A stretch of DNA of 64,000 nucleotides from Tilletiopsis washingtonensis (taxonomy: Eukaryota; Basidiomycota; Exobasidiomycetes; Entylomatales): contig NW_020311998.1 in NCBI RefSeq assembly GCF_003144115.1, positions 961,738-1,025,737 on the forward strand, given 5' to 3'. The first letter of the stretch is position 1; every line of letters begins with the position of its first letter. The notes beneath the pieces were generated by a model that did not search any database, was not told where the DNA came from, and saw nothing but the letters and a program-made list of their open reading frames with translations. Positions 22,960 through 34,861 of the stretch are shown one piece after another. The position numbers and the translations under genes are program-made.

Positions 22960-23799
22960 TGCTGCGAGGCGATATTAAATACGGAGCGGAGAGCGACGAG
23001 AATGAACGGGCACGCGACAGGGAAGAGGGCGGAGTGCAGATGATTAGACGCGGCTGAAGAGCTGGAGAGACGGCGCAGCGGCAGCCAGGCGGGCAATGCA
23101 GCGCAACGACGACGTGGGACCCGCAGTGAGAGCAGGCTGCGCTGGTCGACGTGCGCTGCGGCCGAGCAGAGGATAGGATGATGGTGGGGCTGCGGCAAGC
23201 GGCAGCGGTGCGAATTTGCCGGCCAAGGGCGGCGCTTCCTGTGCAGCCGAGGCTCAACCCGCTGCTGCACGTGCGGCACGACCTCGACCGCGAGCGCTGC
23301 CCTCGCGGCCTGGCGAGTGGAGGGCGACAAGCGACGCAGCTTCACTTCACTCCACCACACCTGCGCCTGCGCTGCGCTTCCACCCGCGCCTGCCACGTCT
23401 CATCGCAGCTCCCTCTCGTCTGCCGAGCGTCCCGAGCATCGACGCCGGCAGCCGCTGCCTCACGAGCACAACACACGCAACGCGTGCGGCGCCCGCGCGG
23501 TCGCAGCCCATGGGATCCGTGCGCGGCGAGAACCGGCACTCGCTGCGACAGGCACCGCCGCACACACAGATCGTCTCTCATCACGCGACGCTGAGCGGCA
23601 CGACGGCCGCCAGAGGGAGCAGACCGCCGTTTGGGCGCAAGGCTGCTGTGCGAGGTCGCAGGCTGGGCGCGTGCGTGCCGCGAGAACCTGCAGCGAGGAC
23701 CTGCAAGAGCTCGCAGTTCGGTCTCGCTTCTGAGATCTGCCGCCGTGCTGTTACGTCAGCGGTCGCCTTCTCCACCTCGAGTTCACGCCGCTCAACAGT
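22960..23799. other. Divergent promoter region, JmjC gene / PIN-domain gene
   Basis: These 840 bp separate two divergent genes. The segment just upstream of the JmjC start is relatively AT-rich (around 22970-22985). Short open frames occur in every frame but none carries a recognisable motif. Confidence 0.5.
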
Positions 23800-25203
23800 A
23801 TGCCTTCGTACGCCGACCTCTACAGCCCATACGTGGCCGATGCGCTGCCGGTGCGCGTCACAATCGAGCGCGGCGCAGCGCCGGGCAGCGAGGTGTGGCT
23901 AGAGGAGATTGGCATGGACGAGGGAGCAGACGCAGATGCTGCACAGACGCTGCAGGGCGAGATCGATGGGCCGGCTGGTAGCGCAGTGCAGCCGGTCGAG
24001 CGGCTGGAGGCAGATGTCAGAGCGCTGGGGCGTAGTATTGTCGTCATCGACACGTGAGTGCCTAGGAGTGTCTTCGCAGGAGGAAGGATGCTGGTCGAGC
24101 CCTGGCACGAACGACTGCCACTTTTGTCGCGCGTTGCTCACGTCTCGCCTTGCAGCAACACGCTCGTGTCCAGCTTGGCGCTCGTGCAGGAGCTGCAAGT
24201 CCGCACGCTCACTCTGAACGTGCAGGCCGTGCTGGGCGGCACGTCTCCGGCACCTCTCACGCTCATCGTGCCATCGATTGTGCTGGCAGAGCTGGACGGC
24301 CTGAAGCGCTCAGCTGAGCCTCGCGGCCCGGCTGACGCGGGCGGCTCACGGCGGACGCTCGGCGCCGCCGCCCGCGATGCCACCCGATGGATCTTGCAGG
24401 CTGTGCAGGTGCAGAAGCACCTGCGCCTGCGTGGACCGGCGGGCGAAGACGTCTCGCTGCCGCAGTCGGCGTGGTCACTGCACGTGCAATTGAGTCAGCA
24501 CGAGCGAAGCATGGCGCTGCCTGTCACAATGGTGAGTCGTCTGCGGCACCTCGACGCGCGCCTTCAGTTGGCTCACATTCCCTCACAGAGCCCAGACGAC
24601 CGCATCATCGCACTGGCTGTGCATCTTCAAGCCGAGACGGGCCTCACGGCGCTGCTCTTCTCGTCGGACGTCAACTGCCGAGCTCGTGCCGAGGTCGAAG
24701 GGCTGCGCACGCTGGCCGTCCACGAGGTGCTTGGCCGGCCCGGCGCCGCGTCGCAGCTTGCGCCGACGGCGCAGGAGAGCCAGCTAGCAGTCACGCAGCT
24801 GCTGCAGCAGTGGAGCCTGCAGATCGAGGAGGCGTCGACATCGACTAGCATGCATGCGCAGCCAATGCGGCAGCAGGCCGATATGAGCTATCGCACACCT
24901 GCCGTGCTCATCGACGACGAGATGGAGGACGTCAAGATCGAGCCTGCGGGCGTGCCTGCCAGAGTCGTAGCGCAGCCAGCAACGAATCCGGCGCTTCAGC
25001 ACGCCGCAGCACATCACGCCGACTCGGGCCTTGCGCACTTCACGCCTTCGAGCTGCACGCCCGAGCTCAACCCACACACAACGTTCGGCAGCGACAGAGG
25101 CGCAGCCAAGGCCTGGAGTGGAGCTACAGCCCGCTCCGGCACATCCTCGTCAGCCTCTTTCTGGGCCTCGTCGAGCACAAGCACTCGGCGCCAGCAATGG
25201 TAG
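23800..25203 (+). CDS. PIN-domain protein, probably Swt1-like RNA endonuclease
   Basis: The PIN domain is a metal-dependent ribonuclease fold; Swt1-family members act in nuclear mRNP quality control. Exon 1 is 23800-24053, exon 2 24156-24531 and exon 3 starts at 24589. The exon 1/2 junction rebuilds VVIDTNTLVSSLALVQEL, the first catalytic Asp of the PIN core. LIVPSIVLAELDGLKRS supplies the second acidic site, and SPDDRIIALAVHLQ with LLFSSDVNCRARA supplies the remaining acidic residues. This order (DTN, VLxELDGLK, DxxI, SxDxN) is that of the PIN_4/Swt1 group. The last part of exon 3 read straight through gives a Ser/Thr-rich tail that stops at 25203. A different frame ending at 25229 reads as a more protein-like tail (WSYSPLRHILVSLFLGLVEH), and a phase-0 intron 24952-25097 would join it. 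The C-terminus is therefore uncertain. Confidence 0.75.
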
Positions 25204-25344
25204 CGCCCAAGCACTCCGACCGTCAATGATCGGCCCCGACCCACATCGCTACACCACGTCACCACTCAAGCATACCCTCCACTCAAGCATAACGATATAA
25301 TGTGACAATGCATTGACCATGCGCCCAGGGGTATCGTGGTGGTG

Positions 25345-26159
25345 TTATTGCGCACGGCGCGCAGGTGCGTCGGCGGCCCGCTCCGGCGGCGGCAGCGGGT
25401 CGCAGTCGCTGAACGGCAGCGAGTGCTCGAGGGGCCGCTGCGCCTCGAGCGGCGGCGAGTGGCTGGCGAGCGAGCGCGGCATGTGCGCCAGCGACGCCGA
25501 CGTGGGCGAGCGTGGCGAGGCGGCGGCAGGTGCGGCCGCCGACGTCGAGGGCACGGCACTGCCGCGGCGCGACGACTTGGCCGTCGAGCTGGTGCGGCGG
25601 TGCTGCGACACAGACGGAGGCGGCACGGGCCGCGTGCTGGCGGCGAGCAGCCCGGCGGGCCAGCCGCGCAGCACGGGCGCCGGCGGCGACGGCGGCGAGA
25701 AGGACGAGTGCGAGGCGCCGGAGCGCGGCGGCGGAGCAGCGTACGGCGGCGGCGCCGCGTGGCCGTCTGCCGAGGCCGCCGAGATCGGGTACGAGATGAC
25801 CTGCTGCGACGCCCACGCCGACTCGCAGCCGTCGCCGTCGGAGCGCTCCGAGCCGCGCCGCCCGGTCAGGCCCTGCCGGGCGCCGGCCTGGCGGCGAGCG
25901 CCGCAGCAGAGCGCGATGCGCGAGCGGCAGAAGAGCACGATGCACAGCGGCAGGATGATGACGGCAGCCAGCACTGGCGCGTGGGCGTGTCAGGGGCGGC
26001 GCTGTGCAAGCGCTCGCTGCGCTGCGACTCACCCATGGCGATGATGGCACCCGTCGGCAGGCCCTCGCACACGCGGCGCCCCTGGGCATCGAAGAAGCAG
26101 CGGCGGTTGAGGGAGCGCGAGGCGAGCGCGTGGAGGCGCGACGCCGGCGACACGGCCAT
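25345..26159 (-). CDS. Small single-pass membrane protein with CFFD...RRVC motif (RCR-like)
   Basis: Two exons, 26159-26033 and 25973-25345, give 251 residues. The N-terminus is short and basic with a Cys-containing segment (NRRCFFDAQGRRVC). This is followed across the splice junction by one strong membrane helix, TGAIIAMVLAAVIILPLCIV then LFC. The rest is a long Ser/Pro/Ala-rich, presumably cytoplasmic tail containing YAAPPP-type proline motifs. Small fungal proteins with a Cys/aromatic motif before one helix and a proline-rich tail include the Rcr1/Rcr2 group, which affects cell-wall chitin and trafficking through ubiquitin-ligase adaptors; placing this protein there is only a suggestion. 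No classical signal peptide is seen. The splice consensus and the reconstituted helix support the gene model well; the function is not established. Confidence 0.6.
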
Positions 26160-28593
26160 GGCGGGCGGTGCGCTTGCGGAGGCAGAAGGCGTGGCAGATG
26201 CAGCGAGATGATGCGAACAAGAGTAGGCGTGGCGTTCAGCTCAGGCAGCGAGCAGGGCAAAGAGAGCAGATGGGGCAGTGATGGCGGAGAGAAGAGGGAG
26301 CAGCAGCGGCGTCGGCGGCGTGGCCGGGAGCGGCGTGGCTATTTGAGGCGGCTCTGCGCTGCCGACTCGCTCTCTCTCTGCCCTGCGGTGCCCCTGCTGC
26401 TGCCGGCCTCGCTCGGTGCCGGGAGCGCGAGGCGGGCGGCGCGGCGGAGCAGCAACTTGGGCCAGCCAAGCCTCCGGCGTGCGCGCCAGGCGCCCACGAC
26501 AGGCGCCGTGCCGCGTCTTGGCGCCGCTTGGCTGCGTTGCGCGCGTGCGGCGCCGGCGCCGGCTGCCTGCCGTGCGCGCTGCGCCAAGGGTGCGGCACCT
26601 GCATGTGCCGTGCACCTGTGCAGGACAGAACCCGCCTCAGCCTGCTGCTGCTGCAGCCAGCGCTCCGGCGCAGCAGAAGCCCAGCTGAGCTTGTGTCGAC
26701 GTTGACCTTTGCCGCTGCCGAGGCCGCCTGCTGCTGACGGACCGCTGTGAGCCTCGCGGGAGCAGCAGCAGCAGCGCAGCCGACCTGGTGCTGTCACGCA
26801 CGCGCCGCGCCCCTCGCCGCCGCCGGGCATGTCAGCAGCGCACCCCTCTCGCGCGGCCAGCACAGCACTCAAGGGGTGCCAAGGGTGCTTCGGCTCTCGC
26901 GCTGTGCCTGACCCGACGTCTGCCTGTCCGGCCAGCGCAGGCAGCGAGGCGTTGGGCGTTGACGCCACCCTTGCTGCGCTGCGAGCGTGCTGGAAAGGAG
27001 GCGAGCTCGGCACGCGCATCTCTGCGCGAGCAGCAGCCAAGCGCCCAGCACCGTCGAAGCGCGCTATTTCGAGGCTAGGGCATATCCCGCGCTGCAAGAT
27101 GGCGAGCCTGGAGCGAGATCTTCACCCATCTGGGTGCGCAGAGCGCAAGCCGGCCGAAAGCGTGCCTATGAGGGCGAGGAGCAGCGCCGACGAGCGACGT
27201 CGCTTCACCGCGCCAGAGGGCGCCGCGGGCGAGTAAGAGTCGAGTGTGGGAGCAGGCACGCCAAGGCGCCTTCGCCGCATCGCTCCAACGCGGGCAACCC
27301 CCCGAGCTCGGCGCTCGCCGTTTCGGCCGACAGTCTCCTATGCCTCTGCTCGGCGGCACCTCGAGCCGGTCGAGTCCAGTGATGGCTGGGGACCTCGAGT
27401 GCGCTGCTGCGCCCTCCAAGCCTCGCCATGTCAGCGGTTGCGTGAGGACGTGCCGCGTCCGCCGGCTGGCGGTCGATGAAAAGGCTCGGCAGACGCGTGC
27501 CAAGAGCGCGGGCAGCGCAGGCTCGCAGCAGGTGGCCTGCTGCATCAGCAGGACTGCGCCCTGACAGCCGCAGGCATCAGCCGCTCAGGCATCCGCATGA
27601 AGAAGCGACCGCCGAGCGTTGCTGCCAAAGCACTCGGCCTCGGCACCAACATGCAGCGCGCAGGGTGCTCGGCCTGCAGCGCCGGCTCGAGACGCCCGTC
27701 TCGGCGAGGCCGGCCAGCAGCTCCGCCTGCTCACGGCGCAGGGTGCACGTCAGCGCAGAGAAGGCAGGCCAACAAGCAGAACGCGGCGCCCAGCCCTGCA
27801 TCTCGCTTGCCTGGGAACAGCGAGCACCCTCTCGGGCACAGGCCAAGCCGTCGTGCCGAGCGTGCGGGCCCACGCTGGCTGTGGCTCGCCGTGGTGTCTG
27901 CTCGGCACGTCTTGATAGCGTGCGCCAAGTGTCCCGCTCGCTCGGCCGCCTTCTAGAACAACGCACACGGGAGATCTCGTCGTGCTGCTGTACAGTACCG
28001 GAGCGCTCGCCAAGGCGAGAGCAAGCGCCCGGCTTGGCGAGTGCTTCGAGGCAGCCAAGACGTCCAAGTCGGCCGAGCTTCGCCGCAGCTGCAAGATCTC
28101 CGCGCAAGATGAAGACATGCTCTCCCGTGCGCACGGGCAGCTCCTGCAACCGCTTGTGCTGCATGTCATGGACCGTGTGTCATTTGATGTGGAGCCCGGC
28201 GCACCCGTACGTCGCAAGCAACTCTCACCACCCGCGCGCGCAAGATAGAGACTGGATGATTTGCTGAGATAGAGAACGACGCCCTGAGCGGGTCCGAGGC
28301 TCGCAGGGAAGGGAGAGAGTAAGGTGGGGTAAAAGGCAGAAAGCGATTGTACAAGAGAGAGCGAGCAAGGCAGAGAGTCACGTAAGGGGTGCAGGAAGAG
28401 GCGAAGGCGAACGAGAGTGGGAGTGTGTGTCCGACACGGAGCGAAAAGGTGAGAAGGCGCAGGCAGACGCGTCGCGACGACGCTGGACAACGATGAAAGC
28501 CCGGGTGCGGCTAGATGGAAGCAGACCTCGACCGGACGCAGGCCTGGCAGGCCGCATGCTACGGTCGAGAAGGCCAGAGCAGAGAGCTTGCGA
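26160..28593. other. Gene-free stretch of 2.4 kb
   Basis: It lies between two minus-strand genes: upstream of the RCR-like gene and downstream of the Psg1-like gene. Open frames exist in all frames but are Arg/Ala/Ser-rich, overlap each other and lack domains or splice-linked continuity, so I call no protein. About 28250-28500 is purine-rich on the plus strand. A noncoding transcript or a diverged gene cannot be excluded. Confidence 0.5.
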
Positions 28594-30443
28594 CTACTGG
28601 CCGCTGACGGTAGGCGTGCGCCGGTCGCCCACGCTCTGCACCTCGCGGCCCTCTGCGCGCAGCTCGTCGGCGAGGAGCGCGCGTCCGCCTTCGCCCGAGG
28701 GACTGTCGCCCTCGGGCGGCGTGCTGCCCTGCGCCATCGACGCCGCAAAGTCGGGCTTGCGCAGTGCGGCACGGAAGGCGTCGGCCATGCGTGCGGCCTC
28801 GTCGGAGGTGAATGGGTGCGAGTCCTCGTTGTTGCTGCGCCGTGATCCTGCTCCGGCAACAGCTGCTGCGCCCGCTGCGCCGGCACCTGCAGCAAGACCG
28901 GCCTCGCGCATGCCGCCGCCCTCGTCGAAGCCGTGCCCGTCGGTGCTGGCGCCGACTGAGGAGCCGCCGCCCATCATCGGCGCGTCGCTGCCGGCGTGGC
29001 TGGTCTGGCGACGCCGGCGGCGGCGCGCGGCAGCCATGAGGAAGTAGCCGCCGACGAGCGCGGCGACCAGTGCGAGGAAGCCAAAGACGACGATGAGCGC
29101 GATGGCCCAGCGCGGCAGGCCGCCACCGCCGGTGTTGAGCGGCGCCACGGGCTGGCCGTTGGCGCGCGCCGTGGCAGTGATGGTGGCGGTGCGGCCGTCG
29201 GCGAACGTCGTCGTGGCCGTGCTCTGCAGCGTCTCGGTGCCGGTCAGGCCTTCTGACCGCAGCGACGAGACGAGTGCGGCGGTGATCGACGAGGCGAAGG
29301 ACGACGAGGCGGCCGCCTCGGAGCTGGAGAGCGACGATGCTGCAGCGCCCGTCAGCGTCGCCGCGCTGGATGCGGCCGCTGCCGCAGATGCAGACGCAGA
29401 CGCTGCGGACTCGGACGACGCAGCCGCGGCCGACGACAGTGAGGCGGAGGATGATGACCGTGCGATGGCGATCGCCGTCGGCAGCGCCGTTTCTGACAAG
29501 GACGTCAGCGGACGGTCACGCACAGCACCTCGCTCTGCAGCACTCACGAATGGCAGTCCATGTGCTCAGCCGCGTCGTCGAGCCGCCCAGCCCCTCGCCC
29601 GCATACGTAATGACGAAGTAGAACGGCCACGCGATGCTCGTGCCGTTGAAGTTGTCCGCCAGCGGGCGGCCCTCCCAGTACGGGTCGTTTGGCTGGAACG
29701 AGAGGCGGCCCGTCGCGTTGTCGAGCGACGTCCACGAGCGCGCCACGACGTCCGAGTCTTCGTGGAAGAGGTACACGTCGACGAAGCCGCCGTTGTTGGT
29801 GAAGTCGGGATAGTTGGAGTTCCAGATGAGCTGCACGCATGCACGGCGTCAGCAACACCACCCGGACCGCAGCTCATGTGGCAGTACTCACTCTGCTCCA
29901 CGTCCCTTGCGTCACACGTGTGTCGGCCGTCGGGAAGCAGCTCAGCTGGTCGTTGCCGACGAAGCAGCGCTGCTCCTCTGCCGTCTGCCGCTTCGTCCAC
30001 TCGGCGTCCGGCACCAGCCGCTTGCCCAGCAGGTCCTCGTCGGCCAGCTGCTGTGCCCGCACGGCGCGCGCCCGCGGCCGCAGCGGACTCTCGCTGTCGG
30101 GCAGCGAGCGCTCGCTGCCTGCCTGCCGTGCTTCGGCTGCCAGCCGCCGTGCGGCGCCCGGCTCGCTCTCGAGCTGCCGCCGCACGCGCTGTGCCTCTGC
30201 CAGGCCGCCGTAGAAAGGCCCGACGACGACCTCTTGCGGCGCCGCACTGCCAGCCTGCTGCTGCTGCTCGGCCAGCAGCGCTGCACGCTCGGCGAACTCA
30301 TCGGCACGCACGCGCACGCGCGGCACGTCGCTGGCGTGCCGGCGTAATGGCGCGGCCGTGGGCGCCGGAGCGCGGGCAGCGAGGGCGGCGGGTGCGGCGG
30401 CGAGGTTGGACGAGCCGGCCTCCATGAGGGCGTGTGCGGGCAT
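28594..30443 (-). CDS. Psg1-like single-pass membrane glycoprotein, three exons
   Basis: Exons 30443-29892, 29830-29548 and 29492-28594 give 1,734 nt and 577 residues. The luminal part has paired cysteines (QRCFVGNDQLSCFPT), TQGTWSR|LIWNSNYPDF, GGFVDVYLFHEDSD, DNATGRLSFQPNDPYW and IAWPFYFVITYAGEG. Then come a Ser/Ala-rich linker (about residues 280-390), one membrane helix (WAIALIVVFGFLALVAALVG), an Arg-rich stop-transfer and an acidic cytoplasmic tail. This order resembles yeast Psg1 (a Golgi protein that stabilises the Pma1 proton pump): a W...YP / D-Y-L / fixed-W luminal domain, a Ser-rich stalk and one helix. Two N-x-S/T sites (DNATG, FNGTS) are present. The start is provisional: the ATG at 30443 gives no clear signal peptide, so an upstream exon encoding one is possible. 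The family call is moderate. Confidence 0.65.
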
Positions 30444-33054
30444 GGCTCGGCGGCGCTGCGGCGAGCACAGGGATGCTGCGAAGGCGCAGGCGCGGTGTGC
30501 GGATGCGCGGCGTGCGCGGAGCACTGGCAGCGGTCGCTGCGGTGCGAGCGACGAGGCGCGCGCAGCGACGGCGACGAGGCGAGGCGTGCTGGCAGAAGAG
30601 CTGCTAGAGGCGGCGCAGGGCACAGGCCGGCAGTGCGGAGTGCGCGGGGAGACGGCGAAGGCAGAGCAGAGTGATGAGCTGGAGCGGCGCGGAGAGGCTT
30701 GGCACGGCGCGGTGAGGGCGACGCAGGTGAGAGTGCGAGACACGACGGCCACGCTGGAGCTTGAGGAGAGACCGGAGAGGGTGAGTGAGCACGCAGCAGG
30801 GATGGAGGATGGAGAGCGGAGCGGCGCGCAGCGGAGGCGACAGAGGTGCAAAGAGACGACGAGCGAGAGTGAGCGGCAGCAGCTCTCAGACGCGGCAGAG
30901 AGCGAGAGAGCGCGAGAGCGGCCAAGCTCCTCGGTGAGGTGCGGTGCCTGCCTGCGATACAGCGCCAGGGTGCAGCACCGCGCCGGGCGACGCGCGTGCG
31001 GCTGGCCGGCCGCCGTTCGCTCTCTGCTGCGTGCGCGGGCCGCGCAGGCAAGCATCAGCCGCCAGCGTTCAGCCGAAATCGGCAGGCAGCGCAGCAGCCG
31101 CTCAGCCGCGCCGCATCGCGATCCCAGCCTGCGCGCTGCGGGCTGCTGCAGCGTGGACATCAGCGTGCAGCGCCTGCTCTGATGCGGCGCACGCGCAGAG
31201 ATCAGCCCAGCGCCGCAGCAACGAGAGGGAGGCGCCTTCTTTTCCTCGCCCGTTGCTGGTCGCCGCGGCTCTGCACCCTCTGCGACCGCATGGATGACGC
31301 CGGACAGGGGAAAGTGCCCAGCCACGCGCACTCTCGCGGCACAGGGGGGCGCACGAGACGGACAAGGGAAGCGTCGGCGCGAGCCACAGAGGAGCGCCGC
31401 GCGTGCCTCATCCGGAGCGGCGGCCGCGGTCGTGTTGGCTGTTTGTCGATCTCTGCACGCGCAGCCGCGCGGCCTCGGGGTTGCGCGGTGCGCACGCCGC
31501 TCCGCCCCACGCCGCACGGCCACACCCGATGCCGCCGCTCGTCCGCACGAGCGCTCTCTCGCAGCGAGACGCAGCCCGCAAAAAGGGTGCATCGGCGGAG
31601 TGCAGGGGCCTCGCAGATCCGCAGCCGTGCCCGCCGGCCGTCACAGCGGGCCTGCACGTGCTTGGCGTGCTCGACGCAAAGGAGCCCTGCTCTCGAGCTC
31701 TGCGCTGCGCTCTGGGGGGCGCTCGGGCCCCGAGGTGACGAGCGGCGAGAGGGTGAGATCGCAGACCGGCATACTCAGACTCGAGCGGCGGCATGCACGC
31801 TGCACCTGCACCTGTCGTTGAGCCACATGCGCTAGAAGCGCCTCTCGACGCTTCTCTTGAGCTGAGAGCGCTGTCCGCCGCAGCTCGGCTGTCTCGCCGT
31901 GACGGGCTGGCGGCTGCATGCATGCGCTTGTCGGCGTCGGCGGCGCCGGTGCAGAATCATCTCGCCTCTGCCGCAGCGGCAGCGCACCCTCCCCTGGCTC
32001 GCTGCGTCACTCTTACTTTGCGCCGCCTGCCCGCTAGCCGACGTCGCATGAGAGGATCGACGCTCCCTCGCCGGCTTGCTCGCCCCTCGAGCTGCGGTCG
32101 GGACACGCCTCGCGCATGCTGCTCCCACACTCCATGAACGCTGACAGGCCGACGAGGGGCCTGTATGCATGCATCCGGGCCCGAACCCGATGCCGGCGGC
32201 GGCGGCAAGCGCGCGGAGCCGCGCGCGCTCGGCTGTGTGCGCGCTGCAAGCCGTGCAGGTCTGGAGCGTGGTCTGAAGCGAGCCAGCCGGGTGTTTGCGC
32301 TGGGCTTTTGGCGCCACAATGTCGGCAGCGTGATGGAGCTACCGCTGCCGTTCTTCTCACCACAAACAGGCAGACATCGGCGCCGTGTTGGAGGCGACCG
32401 GTCTGCAGAGGCGCGTTCCTGCTCTGCGCCCCTCTCGCTCGCTACCACTGCAGTCACGCGCACGCCCGCGCGGCTCAACGACCCAGGCTGAATGTGATTA
32501 GGATTCAGGCGTGCATGGTGCAGAGGACGAGCGCAGAACAGCGGCAGAGCGGGACGGGGGTGTTGGAGGAAGAAGGGAAGGCAGCAGAGGCGCCAGCACG
32601 TGCCTACCGGAGGAGACGCGCGCCGATGAACCAGAGCCGCGTGGGTGTGCAACGAAAAGGGAGCGAGCGGGCAAGATGGGATGGGGGCTGCGTCGTGCGG
32701 GTATTGGGTGGATCGTCAGGTCGCGCGGTGCGAGTGATGAGGGCGCAAGAGAGAGGGAAGGAGGTGCGTAGGGAGAGAGACAGATGGCAGCGAGGCGCGG
32801 GGATCGAGGCAAAGGCGGCGAGACGAGACGAGGCGGGCACAGTGCGGAGTATGCCGCCTCGAGTGCAGGGAGGAGATCGGAACGTGCTGGGAGATTGTCG
32901 AACGGAAGAAGGGAAGAGCGACGATGCAGAGGCGTGCAGCGGGGCCAGGGCAGGCGGAGCCGGAGACGAGAGCTTGTGGTGGGCAGAGGGTATAGGGCAG
33001 AGGAGAGTGCACGTAGCAAGCTGGGCCGTGTCCAGTTCTGGGCCATCCACCCCA
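30444..33054. other. Gene-free stretch of 2.6 kb with two purine-rich tracts
   Basis: It lies between the start of the Psg1-like gene and the stop of the Psr1-like gene, both on the minus strand. About 30620-30930 and 32510-32960 are strongly purine-rich on the plus strand, so pyrimidine-rich in the sense of both neighbours. The first is probably the 5' leader or promoter of the Psg1-like gene. No coding unit with a recognisable domain was found on either strand in between. Confidence 0.5.
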
Positions 33055-34861
33055 CTACAGCGCTCCGTCGAGCACGGCACGCACGTCGTCCACCTCGCAA
33101 AGGTCCGCGAGGAAGGGACAGAGGTCCGTCAGCTCCGTGTCGTGCGGGTCGTTGAACCACGACGAGATGGGCACGGCGTTCTTGGGGTGGAAGATGTACG
33201 AGGCGGGCGAGTTGTCGATGATGATCGAGTCAGCAATCTCGCGCCCGAGCTGCGAGAGGTCCTTGACGTAGTTGCCGCGGTGGTTGTAGCACGACTCGCG
33301 GAAGAGGCGGTGCCGCACGACGTGGTGGATGTCGAGAATGTCGAGCACCGGGTCGGCGTACTGCGCAGGGGTCAGCAAGTCGGCACACAGCAGGCATGCT
33401 TGCCACGCCGCTCACCTTGCTCAGCGACGCCGTAAACACGACAACCTCGTACAGCTCGCCCATGCGCCGCATGAACTCGTCGACGCCTGGCCGCTTGATC
33501 ACGTACACGCTGTGCACCGTGCCTTCGATCTCGACGGGCACGATGAAGTCGGCATTCTGGATCATCTGCGCGTGGAGTGTGAGGAGAAGCGGGGTGCGGA
33601 GGCAGAAAAGGCACGCACCTTGAAGCTGCTGTGCACCAGCGTCTCGTCCAGGTCGAGCACCAGGCACTTGCGCCCTGTGTCCTCGGCAATGATCGGGCCG
33701 AGTAGCGGGCACTCGACTCCGTTCTACGCGCAGGGTGTCAGCAGAGCCAGCAGCAGCAGCAGCGGCCGGGCTCACCTCGTCGCGCGGGATGCCGATGCCG
33801 CCCTGCATGATGAGTCGCTGCTCATGGTGGTCCTCGTCGTCGTCGTAGTCGCCCATCTCATCCTCCTCGTCCTCTTCCTCCTCTTCGTCGCTCTCGCCCT
33901 GCGCCAGGCCACGCTTGCTCGGCGTCGGCGTGAGATCGGCGCCCTCGCGTGCCACAAAGCTGGCGCCCGGCGGCACGACGGCGCCCGACATGACGTCGCC
34001 CGTCTCCTCGCGCGGCAGCTTGGTGCCGCCGCCCGGCGTCGTGCTCGGCCCGGAGCGGTCGAGCGATGCGCGCCGCGAGCTGTTGCGGCTCGGCGTGCCG
34101 GGCACGGCCGCCGGCGCACCAAGCAGGCCGCTCTTGGCTGCCGGCGCCGGCTCGGCAGCGAGCACTGGCGCCGGCGCAGCCTTGGTAGATGCCGGCGCCT
34201 TCTCAGACGGCGCTGCGGCGTCCCGCTCGGCATCGACGGTCTTCTGCGCGCCGCTGGAGCATGTCAGGGCAGCAAAGAAGCGCGCCAGGCCGCTCTTCTT
34301 CTTTGGCTTGGCCGGCGCAGCTGCCCTTGCCACCGCGGCAGGCTTGGCGGGAGCAGCCGCAGCGGCCGTGCTCGGTGCGGGCGCGGCTGCCTGCGCCTTG
34401 TCCTGCTCGACGAGCGTCTGTGCCGCCTCGGTGAGGACCTGCTTCTCCGTCGTCACGTCGACGGGCGCCTTGCTGGCCTCGAGCGAGGCAGGCTCGGCCG
34501 CCGTGGCCGCGGTGCTGTGGCCCACGAGCGTGGAGGACGGCTCGTGCGAGTGTTGCGTCGCCGGATCTGCCGCGTCTGCCGGCAGCGTTGCTGCGGCTGC
34601 TGGCTCTGCTTCTGGCGCCGCGACGGCGGCCGCGGGAGGCGCCGCAGCGGCGTCGCTGCTGGCGGCCGCAGGCGGCGGGCTCTGCTTCTTCTTCTTCTTC
34701 TTGCCGTCGCCGGCCTTGGCGACACGCGTCGGGCGAGCAGGCCCGCCGGCGCGCGCAGCAGGCGCCTGGCCCGGCTGCACCTGGGTGATGATGCCGGCGA
34801 GCGGGTCGGCCGAGCCCGAAGCACCAGGCTCGGGCACGGAGGTGATGGGGTTGCCGGACAT
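33055..34861 (-). CDS. PSR1: Psr1/Scp-type CTD-like phosphatase, four exons
   Basis: This is a HAD-superfamily protein phosphatase with an FCP1/NIF domain; yeast Psr1/Psr2 act at the plasma membrane in the salt-stress response. Exons 34861-33776, 33723-33619, 33565-33416 and 33360-33055 give 1,647 nt and 548 residues. The catalytic motif [17 protein letters not shown] (DxDxT) fills exon 2. It is followed by [76 protein letters not shown] and [14 protein letters not shown], the standard order of the family. The first 360 residues are Ala/Pro-rich and disordered, with a KKKKKK patch near residue 55 and an acidic run at about residue 320. A Cys near residue 200 is the only N-terminal cysteine I noticed, so N-terminal palmitoylation as in yeast Psr1 is not evident. 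Identity as a Psr/Nem-class phosphatase is secure; Psr1 is the closest choice. Confidence 0.9.

Noticed and set aside
30604-30792. A signal-peptide exon for the Psg1-like protein (minus-strand frame with a Leu-rich segment)
   Set aside because: No consensus donor was found that joins it in frame to the exon at 30443, and the region is a CT-rich leader, so the hydrophobic look may come from composition.
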